Assembly (NCBI RefSeq): GCF_003160695.1
Contig: NZ_QGDD01000003.1
Span: forward strand, 186,001 to 250,000
Direction: 5' to 3'
DNA from: Nocardioides silvaticus
GTDB taxonomy: Bacteria; Actinomycetota; Actinomycetes; Propionibacteriales; Nocardioidaceae
DNA: 64,000 nt
Shown piece by piece: positions 41,877 through 49,492 of the stretch (position 1 is its first letter; every line of letters starts with the position of its first letter). A program made the position numbers and the translations under genes. The notes beneath the pieces were generated by a model that worked only from the letters and a program-made list of their open reading frames with translations, made no database searches and was not told the DNA's origin.

Positions 41877-42008
41877 ACGTCAACCTAAGACCCCGGTGCG
41901 CGGTACTCACAAGTAACGGGCATCAGGCGTGCCGACTGTCCAGAGCCCCGGCTCCTCTACTAGGTTTCTGGGACCGGGCTCAAAAGATTTACCCAGGCAA
42001 AGCGCGAC

Positions 42009-42033
42009 CGCACCGGTGCGCGCCCCCTAGCCT
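42009..42033 (+). promoter_or_regulatory. Palindrome and -10 upstream of the lipoprotein gene
   Basis: A perfect 12-bp palindrome CGCACCGGTGCG (42009-42020) sits 7 bp upstream of a -10-like TAGCCT (42028-42033). A leader of about 33 nt with GAAAGGA as ribosome binding site precedes the ATG at 42073. The palindrome would sit in the promoter spacer, suggesting an operator. Confidence 0.45.
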
Positions 42034-42072
42034 GACCGCACGAGAGCTCTCCCCTCGAAAGGACCCCACTTC

Positions 42073-42369
42073 ATGAAGCGCATCGGACTGCCTCTCGCAG
42101 CCACCCTCCTCACAGCCGGGCTCACGCTGTCCGCTTGCGGTGGGACCCCCAGCAAGGACGACCTCAAGGACTCGCTCGTCGAGAACGCCGACCTCCCCGA
42201 GGACCAGGCCGACTGCGCAGCCGACGAGCTGCTCGACTCCGACCTGTCCGACGACCAGCTCAACGCGGTCGCCGACGACGACGAGGGCGGCCTCGACTCC
42301 GACGAGAAGGCCGAGGTCGGCGAGGTTCTCACCGAGGCGCTGACCAAGTGCATCACCGACTCCGAGTGA
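42073..42369 (+). CDS. Small acidic secreted lipoprotein
   Basis: 98 residues. The signal peptide ends in a lipobox LSAC, with lipidation expected at C22. The mature part is very acidic (DDLKDSLVENADLPEDQ, LSDDQLNAVADDDEGGLDSDEK) and mostly helical, with two further Cys that could form a disulfide. No family was recognised. It has its own promoter-like palindrome and a strong terminator, so it is an independent single-gene unit. Confidence 0.8.
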   Translation: MKRIGLPLAATLLTAGLTLSACGGTPSKDDLKDSLVENADLPEDQADCAADELLDSDLSDDQLNAVADDDEGGLDSDEKAEVGEVLTEALTKCITDSE

Positions 42370-42395
42370 CCCGCTGACGCCTCAGCGAACGACTC

Positions 42396-42436
42396 CGAGG
42401 AGCCCACGCCGGACGGCGCGGGCTCCTCGCGTTTTT
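42396..42436 (+). terminator. Rho-independent terminator of the lipoprotein gene
   Basis: CGAGGAGCCC (42396-42405) pairs perfectly with GGGCTCCTCG (42420-42429), with an inner CGCCG/CGGCG stem, followed directly by five T (42432-42436). This is the clearest intrinsic terminator in the window. Confidence 0.88.
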
Positions 42437-42493
42437 CAGCCGAGAACCGCGGATCGCCCAACCCACGGGGGTTCCCGCCGCATCTGAACCTGC

Positions 42494-43120
42494 GTGGCAG
42501 ACCTGGCAGCACCGGACGAGGGCCGGATCGAGCACCGGCTGCGGCGTGACCTCCACGCCGTCGACGAGCTGATCCCCGGACCTGCCGTCACCTCCGACCT
42601 GGTGGCAGACACCCGCCGCCGCGGCGCCGGGCTGCTCGCGCACCGGAGGGTGACGACCGCGGTCGTCGTCGTGCTCGCGGTGCTCGCCGTCACGGCGGTC
42701 CTGGTCAGCCCCGCACTGGGTCGCGCGCAGCCGTCGAGCAGCTACCGTCCCGACCTGCCGGCCGACCCGATCGAGCTCGGCTGCTACCCGCTCCCCCGCG
42801 GCCTCACCCTGGACTTCCCCTACCAGGTGCGGAGCGACGGTGACCTCGGTGGACGGCGCGTGCTCACCCTGCACTGGGACGAGCTCGACGCCGCGGAGGT
42901 ACGACGACGCCTCGACACTGCCCTCGACCGGGCCGGGCTGCCGCGCGACGCCGCGACGGTCACCCCGTTCCCCGACCTGCCCCGGGACGCCGTCGTCCGC
43001 GGGACCGTCGTGCTGCGGCTACCGCTCGCCCGGCTCGCGAGCGACGACCCGGAGTGCCAGGACCCCGCCACCACCAAGCGGTTCCCGCCCGACTGGGCAC
43101 CGTCGACGACGTACGGGTGA
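42494..43120 (+). CDS. Hypothetical single-pass membrane protein
   Basis: 208 residues from a GTG start. The first 50 residues are polar and basic, a TM helix spans about 52-72 (VTTAVVVVLAVLAVTAVLVSPAL), and the C-terminal ~135 residues are extracellular with an alpha/beta look and two Cys (GCYPLP, ECQDP). The layout resembles anti-sigma-like or sporulation/germination membrane proteins, but no signature supports that. It lies 7 bases before the GT-C-like gene and is likely cotranscribed. Confidence 0.6.
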   Translation: MADLAAPDEGRIEHRLRRDLHAVDELIPGPAVTSDLVADTRRRGAGLLAHRRVTTAVVVVLAVLAVTAVLVSPALGRAQPSSSYRPDLPADPIELGCYPLPRGLTLDFPYQVRSDGDLGGRRVLTLHWDELDAAEVRRRLDTALDRAGLPRDAATVTPFPDLPRDAVVRGTVVLRLPLARLASDDPECQDPATTKRFPPDWAPSTTYG

Positions 43121-43127
43121 CGGGCGG

Positions 43128-44594
43128 ATGACGGGCCTCGTCCTCCGCCGCCTGCGCGCCGATCCCGTGCTGACGGCGTGCCTGGCCGCGGCGCTGCTCC
43201 TCAAGGCCGTGCTTTTCGTCCGCGTCGCCGACCTGCCTCTGCGCGGCGACGAGGTGGCCTATCGCGACGCCGGTTGCGCGCTGGCCAACCTGGTGCGGGA
43301 CCTGGTGGCGCTGCGCGGCCCGGACAGCGCCGAGCTCGCGCGCGACGTGGTCGGCAGCGGCTGGTTCATGCCGGGCATGGGCATCGTGCTCGCGCCGCTC
43401 TACCTGGTCGCACCCGCCGCCGACGACACGGCGGCCCGGCTCTGGCTCGGCCTGGTGTCCGCAGGGGTCCTCGTGCTCACCGTGCTGGCGGTCCGCCGCT
43501 CCCTCGGCCGTTGGTACGCCGTCGCCCTGTGCGCGTTCCCCGCGCTGGTGCCGGTGTGGGCGCTCCTCTCCTGGACGGCGTACGGCGACCTGCTGGCCGG
43601 CCTGGTGCTCGTGCTGCTCCTCGTCCGGCTGGTCGAGGTGCTCCGCGCGGGCCGGGCCGGCGAGCCGCCGACCCTGCGCGACGGGCTGGTCCTCGGCTTC
43701 CTCGCGATCACCGTCGTCCACCTCCGCTCCAGCGCCGCGCTGGCCGTGGGCGCGACGGCCCTCGTGGCCCCCGTCGTGCTGGTCACGTCCCTGCACCGAC
43801 GGGCCGGGCGCACCGCCCTCAAGCCGGTCACCGTGTCTGCCGTCGCAGCCGGCGCCGTCTTCGCCGGCCTCCTGCTGCCCTGGTCGGTCGGCGCGTCGGT
43901 GGCCCTCGACGACCGGGTGATCACCACGACGTCGGTGCCGACAGCGCTGGCGAACACGTTCGGCGACCGCTCGGAGGTCTGCTTCGGACCGTGCGATCCC
44001 GGCAGCACCGTGTGGTTCGCACCGGTCCGCTACGCCCGGGAGGTCGCCCGCGCGACCGGTCACGGCGAGGTGACCGTGCTCGACCAGATGTCGGAGCACG
44101 CCCGCCGCGACGTCACCGCCAGGAGCTATGCGCAGGACGTGGTCGAGAATTTCGAGCGCTACCGCGCGATCGACGGGTTCGGTGCGCTGCTCAAGCCCCC
44201 GGACGCCCCGCACGACGAGGGGTTCTGGCAGTGGGTGGCCCGCGACCTGAGCCTGGAGATCTTCGGGCCGGTCTCCTGGCTGGTCGCCGCGGCGCTGCTG
44301 GTCGTCAGCAGGCGCCGGTTCTCCGACCAGGCGCTCGCCGTGCTGCTCAAGGTCGGCCTGCTCGCGCTCCTCACCCAGCCGTTCGTCCACCTGTCCGGCT
44401 CGCGCTACTGGACCACGGCCGGCGCGCTCGGTGGGCTGGCGGTGGTGGTGCTGGCGCGCACGGCGTACGACGCGATCCGTCGTCCGCCGGTCGAGGACGG
44501 CGACGAGCCGGCGCCGCTGCTCACCGCGCTGCAGTGGACGCTGTCCGCCGCGACCGTGGCGACCGTGGGCGTGGTCGCGACGCTGGCCGGGTGA
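43128..44594 (+). CDS. Polytopic membrane protein, GT-C glycosyltransferase-like
   Basis: 488 residues with around ten hydrophobic segments. The first extracytoplasmic loop carries LPLRGDEVAYRDAG, an acidic DE pair typical of GT-C/GT39-type polyprenyl-phosphate sugar transferases. A soluble loop lies at about residues 265-350, and helices close the C-terminus. This suggests a membrane glycosyltransferase using lipid-linked sugars, but the acceptor is unknown and the assignment rests on topology and the DE motif only. Confidence 0.6.
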   Translation: MTGLVLRRLRADPVLTACLAAALLLKAVLFVRVADLPLRGDEVAYRDAGCALANLVRDLVALRGPDSAELARDVVGSGWFMPGMGIVLAPLYLVAPAADDTAARLWLGLVSAGVLVLTVLAVRRSLGRWYAVALCAFPALVPVWALLSWTAYGDLLAGLVLVLLLVRLVEVLRAGRAGEPPTLRDGLVLGFLAITVVHLRSSAALAVGATALVAPVVLVTSLHRRAGRTALKPVTVSAVAAGAVFAGLLLPWSVGASVALDDRVITTTSVPTALANTFGDRSEVCFGPCDPGSTVWFAPVRYAREVARATGHGEVTVLDQMSEHARRDVTARSYAQDVVENFERYRAIDGFGALLKPPDAPHDEGFWQWVARDLSLEIFGPVSWLVAAALLVVSRRRFSDQALAVLLKVGLLALLTQPFVHLSGSRYWTTAGALGGLAVVVLARTAYDAIRRPPVEDGDEPAPLLTALQWTLSAATVATVGVVATLAG

Positions 44595-44616
44595 CCGGCG
44601 CGACCTCCCGCCCCAC

Positions 44617-44622
44617 TACATT
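44617..44622 (+). promoter_or_regulatory. Putative -10 of the thioesterase gene (TACATT)
   Basis: TACATT ends 6 nt before the GTG at 44629. This selects the GTG and implies a leaderless message. Confidence 0.5.
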
Positions 44623-44628
44623 GGACAC

Positions 44629-45318
44629 GTGTCCAGCCTCTCCTTGTCCTCCTTCTCCTTCGAGGACGTGCCGACCAGCGAGATCGATGCGGCCGAGGCG
44701 CTCTACGGCGCGCTGGCCGCGGACGTCCGTGTCCTCAACGACGTGTCGATCCGCACCCGCGTCGACGAGGCCCGGGTGGCGCAGGCGCGCGCGCTGGTCC
44801 AGCAGGCCGCGGAGCTGCTCGCCGCCGACGCTCCCCCGGGACCGGCCGGCATCCACTTCAACGGCGAGGGTCGCTCCTGGAACTGGGGCAACGCCGTCGT
44901 CGGCGTCCGCAACGCCGTCGCGCCGCCGGTGACGCTGGAGTGGGGGGAGGACGGGGCGGTCCGCTCGCGGCTGAACCTGGGCGCGGCGTACGAAGGGCCG
45001 CCGGGAAGCGTCCACGGCGGCGTCTCGGCGATGGTCCTCGACCACCTCATGGGCGAGACCGCCAGCGCGGCGCACACACGGGTCACCGTCACCGGCACCC
45101 TCACCCTCCGCTACGTGAACCCGCTGCCGCTGGGCCCGGTGCGGATGGAGGCGCGGATCACCGACGAAACTGACCGCAAGGTCACGGTCACCGGGTGGAT
45201 CGCGCCCGACGGCCCGGACGCGGACCCAGCGCCCGCGGTCGAGGCGACCGGACTGTTCATCATCCCGCGCTGGGCGCAGGAGCCGGATGCCCCGAGCGGC
45301 ATCGGCTCGCTCGACTGA
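44629..45318 (+). CDS. PaaI-type hotdog-fold thioesterase family protein
   Basis: 229 residues from GTG. Residues 1-90 form a helical leader not found in small PaaI proteins. The hotdog fold starts at about 95 and carries YEGPPGSVHGGVSAMVLDHLMGETA, the HGG-containing 4HBT/PaaI motif with the catalytic Asp, then the strand pattern VTVTGTLTLRYVNPLPLG. It likely hydrolyses an acyl-CoA thioester. The substrate is unknown. Confidence 0.85.
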   Translation: MSSLSLSSFSFEDVPTSEIDAAEALYGALAADVRVLNDVSIRTRVDEARVAQARALVQQAAELLAADAPPGPAGIHFNGEGRSWNWGNAVVGVRNAVAPPVTLEWGEDGAVRSRLNLGAAYEGPPGSVHGGVSAMVLDHLMGETASAAHTRVTVTGTLTLRYVNPLPLGPVRMEARITDETDRKVTVTGWIAPDGPDADPAPAVEATGLFIIPRWAQEPDAPSGIGSLD

Positions 45319-45377
45319 CCCCCTCCGCCCCACCGCCGAACCTCTGAAAGAGGTCGCCGGCAGCAAATCGGCGGTCC

Positions 45378-45383
45378 TATGCT
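45378..45383 (+). promoter_or_regulatory. Putative -10 of the BTAD regulator (TATGCT)
   Basis: TATGCT ends 7 nt before ATG 45391. The in-frame ATG at 45379 lies within this hexamer, so the downstream ATG is the better start. Confidence 0.5.
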
Positions 45384-45390
45384 GCGCCGC

Positions 45391-48300
45391 ATGTGGGTCG
45401 GAGTGCTCGGACCGACGGTGGTGTCCGAGACGCCGACCGGCGACCGCCCCATCCCGCTGCCGGCCGCCAAGCACCGCGCGCTGCTGGCCGCGCTGGCGCT
45501 CCACGCCGGACGCCCGTCGTCGGCCGACGTCCTCGTCGACGCGATCTGGGGTCCGGACGCACCGCCGAGCGCCCTCGGCACGCTGCAGACCTACGTCTCC
45601 GTCGTACGACGCGCGCTCGAGCCCGATCTGCCCGCCCGCTCGCCGAGCAGCTACCTCGTCAGCAGCGACCTCGGCTACCTGCTCCACGCCGGCCTCGACG
45701 CCGAGGACTTCGCCGGCACCGTGCGCGAGGTGCACGACGCGATCGCGCCGATGACGACCAGCGCGGTGCCGGTGGCCACCGACGTCGGGCAGGCACAGGC
45801 GCACCTGGCCGCGGTCGAAGGAGCGCTCGCGCAGTGGCGCGGGACGCCGTACGCCGACCTCGCCGACTCCGACGCCGCGGCCGCCGCTCGCGCCCGGCTC
45901 AGCGAGCTGCGGCTGCTCGCGATCGAGGACCGTGCCGCCCTGCTGCTCGCCACCGGCCGGGACGCCGAGGCGGTGCCCGAGCTCGAGGCGCTGACCACCG
46001 AGCACCCGCTGCGGGAGCGGCTGTGGACGCTGCTCGCCGTCGCACTCGCCCGCACCCGCCGTCAGGCCGACGCCCTGGCGGCGCTCGACCGGCTGCGGGC
46101 CACGCTCGACGAGGAGCTCGGGCTCGAGCCGGGGCCCGCGACCCGCGAGCTGCAGACCGCGATCCTGCGGCACGAGGTGGAGGCCGCGCCGACGACGGGA
46201 GCCGCACCGACGATCACCGCCGCTGCGGTCGAGGACGAGGGCGAGCTCCCCGAGGTCGAGATCTCCGTGCCGGACTGGCCGCTGGTGGGACGCGAGGCCC
46301 ACGTCGACGTGGTCGAGGCGCTCCGCGCGCAGGCCGACCGGGGTCAGCCGCAGTTCGTCACCGTCATCGGGGAGCCGGGGGCGGGCAAGTCCCGGCTCGG
46401 CGCCGAGATCGCGCTCCGGGCGCAAGCGGATGGAGCCGTGGTGCTGGTCGGGCGCTGCTCGCAGGAGGAGGACGCCCCGCCGCTCTGGCCCTGGGCGACC
46501 GCCCTCGGCCCGCGCCTCCCGGCGGTGCCGGAGGCGGACGACGGGGACCACGACGCGGCCCGGTTCGCGATCGCCGAGAGCGTCCGTCAGCGGCTCTCCG
46601 AGCTCAGCCGCGACCGCACGGTCCTCCTCGTCCTCGAAGACCTGCACTGGGCGGACCCGTCGTCGCTGCGCGTGCTGCGCCACCTGGTGGGCCACCTCGA
46701 CAGCGGGCGGCTCCTCGTCCTGTGCACCTGGCGACGCGGCACCCAGGAAGGTCCGCTCGCCGAGGTGGCGGAGGCGCTGGCGCGCCGACACGCGACGACG
46801 CTCGAGCTGGCCGGGCTGTCCGCGGACGAGACCGCGCACCTGCTGGCGGCGATCACCGGCGAGGCCGACCCCGGCCTCGCGACCGACGTGCACCAGCGCA
46901 CCGAGGGCAACCCGTTCTTCCTCATCGAGTACGGCCGGCTCGCCCGCGACGAGCAGCGTGCCCTTCACGAGGTCCTCGACGCGATGCCACCGACGGTCGC
47001 CGCCGTCGTGGACCGCCGGATCGCGCAGCTGCCGGAGGAGTCGCGACGCGCGCTCACCGCCGGTGCTGCCATCGGTCGCGAGTTCGACCTCACGCTGCTG
47101 TCCGGGTCGCTCGACGCCGACGAGCTCGACGTCTTCGACCTGCTCGAGCCGGCCCTGGCCGTCGACCTGGTCCAGGACCTGGGCGGCGACCGGTTCCGGT
47201 TCGTGCACGCGCTCGTCCGGGACACGGCGTACGGCGCCCTCAGCCCGTCGCGCCGCGAGCGGCTCCACGCCACGCTGGCCGGCCTGGTCCAGGCGTCCCC
47301 GGACTCCGCAGCCCGGGCGGCGGAGATCGCCCGCCACTGGGCGGCCGCCGGCCGCCGGCACCTGCGCGCGGCCCACCAGGCGGCCGCGCGGGCGGGCGAG
47401 CTGGCCATGGCGGCGCACGCGCCGGAGGAGGCGACGCAGCACCTGCGGCACGCGCTCGACCTGCACGCCGCCGACCCGACCGGCACCGAGCGGGAGCGCT
47501 ACGAGCTGCTCGTCGACTACGCCGAGGCCTGCCGGTGGAGCACCCGCCGGCTGGAGATGCACGGAGCGGTCGACGAGGCGGTCGTCATCGCCGGCCGGCT
47601 CGGCGACCCGGACCTGGTCGTGCGCGCGGCGAGCACCGCGACGGCCGACGCGCTCTGGCCGGCCCGGGCCTACGGCGAGGCCAACCACGACGTGATCGAC
47701 GTGATGCGCAGCGCGCTGACCGTGCTCCCCCGCGACAGCGCCGTGCGGTGCCGGCTCCTGCTCGCGCTCGCGGCCGAGGCGTACTACGCGGCGACACCGA
47801 CGGAGCTGGAGTCGCTCTGCGAGGAGGCGATCGACATCGCGCGGGCCTCGGGTGACGAGCGGCTGCTGATGGACGCGCTGGGCGGGTCCGCGGTTGCGAC
47901 GTTCCGCCGGGAGAACGCCGATCTGCGGCGTCGCTGGGTGGAGGAGGGTCTGGTCCTCGCCAACCGGGCCGGGGACGTGCGCGCCCGGACCAACCTGCGG
48001 GCGCTACTGGCGCCGATCCGGGTGGAGCTCGGCGAGCTCGGTGGCCTCGACGAGGAGCTGGCCGACATCATGCGCGTGGCCCACGAGGAGAAGCAGTACT
48101 TCGTCGAGATGGTCACGCTCAACCACGCTCACTGCTGGGCGTCGATGCGCGGCGACCAGGTTGCCCTGCGGTCGATCTTCGACCGGCTCTACCGGGCGTT
48201 CGACCGCGTCTCGACCGCCCACAAGGTCGACACGGTGCGGGGCGCCCAGCTGCTCGAGCCGCTCTGGAACCCCTCGTCCTCGCTCCCGTCGGAGGAGGAG

Positions 48301-48729
48301 GTCGCGGACTTCATGAACGAGTCGGCCATCCCGGCCGGGCCCGCCGCAGCAGTGCTCGCGCTGCGGCACGGCCGGGACGACGTGGCCCACGTCGTCTTCG
48401 ACGCGTTCGGGATCGACCTGGACACCGACAACTGGTTCTCGCCGTTCGTCTGGGCGCTCGGCGCCGAGATCGGCCTCCGCCTCGGGGAGCCGGACGTGGC
48501 GGCAGCGTCGTACGGCAAGCTCGCGCCGTACCGCGGGACGTGCGTGGTCGCCGGCACCTCGCCGGCTCACGGTCCGGTCGACGCCTACCTGGCGCTGGCC
48601 GCGGCGGCAACCGGCGAGACGCGGCTCGCGACCGAGCACGCCGAGAACGCGCTCGAGCTGATCGCGGCCTGGCGGATCCCGCAGGTCGAGAAGTGGTTCC
48701 TCGGCCTGCGGGACCGCTACGCCTTCTGA
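45391..48729 (+). CDS. BTAD/SARP-like AAA-ATPase transcriptional regulator
   Basis: 1112 residues from ATG 45391. Residues 1-95 form an OmpR-type winged helix (VGVLGPTVV; PAAKHRALLAALALHAGRP; ALGTLQTYVSVVRRAL), 103-262 a BTAD helical domain ending LEEELGLEPG-like, 296-560 an AAA/STAND ATPase with Walker A GEPGAGKSR (327-335) and Walker B VLLVLEDLHWADPS, and the rest TPR-like helices. It belongs to the large AfsR/DnrI-like regulators. Its target is unknown, and no biosynthetic cluster is adjacent. Confidence 0.9.
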   Translation: MWVGVLGPTVVSETPTGDRPIPLPAAKHRALLAALALHAGRPSSADVLVDAIWGPDAPPSALGTLQTYVSVVRRALEPDLPARSPSSYLVSSDLGYLLHAGLDAEDFAGTVREVHDAIAPMTTSAVPVATDVGQAQAHLAAVEGALAQWRGTPYADLADSDAAAAARARLSELRLLAIEDRAALLLATGRDAEAVPELEALTTEHPLRERLWTLLAVALARTRRQADALAALDRLRATLDEELGLEPGPATRELQTAILRHEVEAAPTTGAAPTITAAAVEDEGELPEVEISVPDWPLVGREAHVDVVEALRAQADRGQPQFVTVIGEPGAGKSRLGAEIALRAQADGAVVLVGRCSQEEDAPPLWPWATALGPRLPAVPEADDGDHDAARFAIAESVRQRLSELSRDRTVLLVLEDLHWADPSSLRVLRHLVGHLDSGRLLVLCTWRRGTQEGPLAEVAEALARRHATTLELAGLSADETAHLLAAITGEADPGLATDVHQRTEGNPFFLIEYGRLARDEQRALHEVLDAMPPTVAAVVDRRIAQLPEESRRALTAGAAIGREFDLTLLSGSLDADELDVFDLLEPALAVDLVQDLGGDRFRFVHALVRDTAYGALSPSRRERLHATLAGLVQASPDSAARAAEIARHWAAAGRRHLRAAHQAAARAGELAMAAHAPEEATQHLRHALDLHAADPTGTERERYELLVDYAEACRWSTRRLEMHGAVDEAVVIAGRLGDPDLVVRAASTATADALWPARAYGEANHDVIDVMRSALTVLPRDSAVRCRLLLALAAEAYYAATPTELESLCEEAIDIARASGDERLLMDALGGSAVATFRRENADLRRRWVEEGLVLANRAGDVRARTNLRALLAPIRVELGELGGLDEELADIMRVAHEEKQYFVEMVTLNHAHCWASMRGDQVALRSIFDRLYRAFDRVSTAHKVDTVRGAQLLEPLWNPSSSLPSEEEVADFMNESAIPAGPAAAVLALRHGRDDVAHVVFDAFGIDLDTDNWFSPFVWALGAEIGLRLGEPDVAAASYGKLAPYRGTCVVAGTSPAHGPVDAYLALAAAATGETRLATEHAENALELIAAWRIPQVEKWFLGLRDRYAF

Positions 48730-48740
48730 TTCGTGGCCGG

Positions 48741-49469
48741 TCACGCGGCGTACTTGAACGCCTTGCTCTCCAACCTGCGGAACTTCAGCCGGCTGCCGAG
48801 TCCTTTCATGACCCGCATCGGCAGGCCGGCCTCGGCGAGCACCTCGTCGAGCACCGGCCGCGGCAGCTCCTCGGCCATCCACGGCACCGCGTAGAGCAGG
48901 AAGCCGATCGACACCCCGGGCTTGAAGTACTCCTCGTCGATCCGCTCCCAGTCCTCCGGCGTCAGGTACCGCTGGATGATCACGATCGCCTCGGTCTCCT
49001 CGTGACGCAGGTGGTCGCCGAGGAGCTGCTGCGCCTCGGCCAGGCGTACGGCGAGCGCGGCCCGCAGCTCGTCGCGGGGCCGGTCGGCGCCGGCCGCGAG
49101 CTGCGCGAAGCCGTCGCTCGCGCGCTGGAGCAGCGGGTCGATCTTCTCGTGCTCGGCCTCCATCGCCAGCAGCGTCTCCCGCTCCGACTCGTCGGCCCGC
49201 TCGAGGAGGAACGGCCAGATGCCCGCGTCCTCACCGCTGTGGTGGTGGTGCAGGATCTCGCTGAACCGCTCCCACCGCTCGGCGAGCGCCACCCAGGTGG
49301 CGCGGTCGTCGACCGGCGTGCGGGGCACCGCTTCCGCGAACTTGCGGAGGTCGCGGCGGAATGCGTGGTGCATCAGGTACATCACCTTCATGTCCACGGG
49401 CCCGCCCGGTGCGGCGGCCTGGCCGGGCAGCTTCAGCTGCTCGGGATGGTCGGTCTTCGTGTTGGTCAT
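48741..49469 (-). CDS. Hemerythrin (HHE) domain protein
   Basis: 242 residues from ATG 49469. The HHE cation-binding fold covers about residues 28-160: LMHHAFRRDLRKF, HHHHSGEDAGIWPFL, EHEKIDPLL and HLRHEETEAI provide the His and Glu ligands of a di-iron site. The C-terminal ~70 residues (PWMAEELPRPVLDEVLAEAGLP) are a family extension. Such proteins bind O2 or NO, or store iron. It lies 23 bp behind the MMPL gene on the same strand, so they may share a transcript. Confidence 0.87.
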   Translation of the reverse strand: MTNTKTDHPEQLKLPGQAAAPGGPVDMKVMYLMHHAFRRDLRKFAEAVPRTPVDDRATWVALAERWERFSEILHHHHSGEDAGIWPFLLERADESERETLLAMEAEHEKIDPLLQRASDGFAQLAAGADRPRDELRAALAVRLAEAQQLLGDHLRHEETEAIVIIQRYLTPEDWERIDEEYFKPGVSIGFLLYAVPWMAEELPRPVLDEVLAEAGLPMRVMKGLGSRLKFRRLESKAFKYAA

Positions 49470-49492
49470 GACTGCTCTCTCTTCGGGTCTTC

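Noticed and set aside
41877..42072. Possible riboswitch or leader RNA before the lipoprotein gene
   Set aside because: Apart from the palindrome and -10 no conserved riboswitch core was recognised; the likely 5' leader is only about 33 nt.
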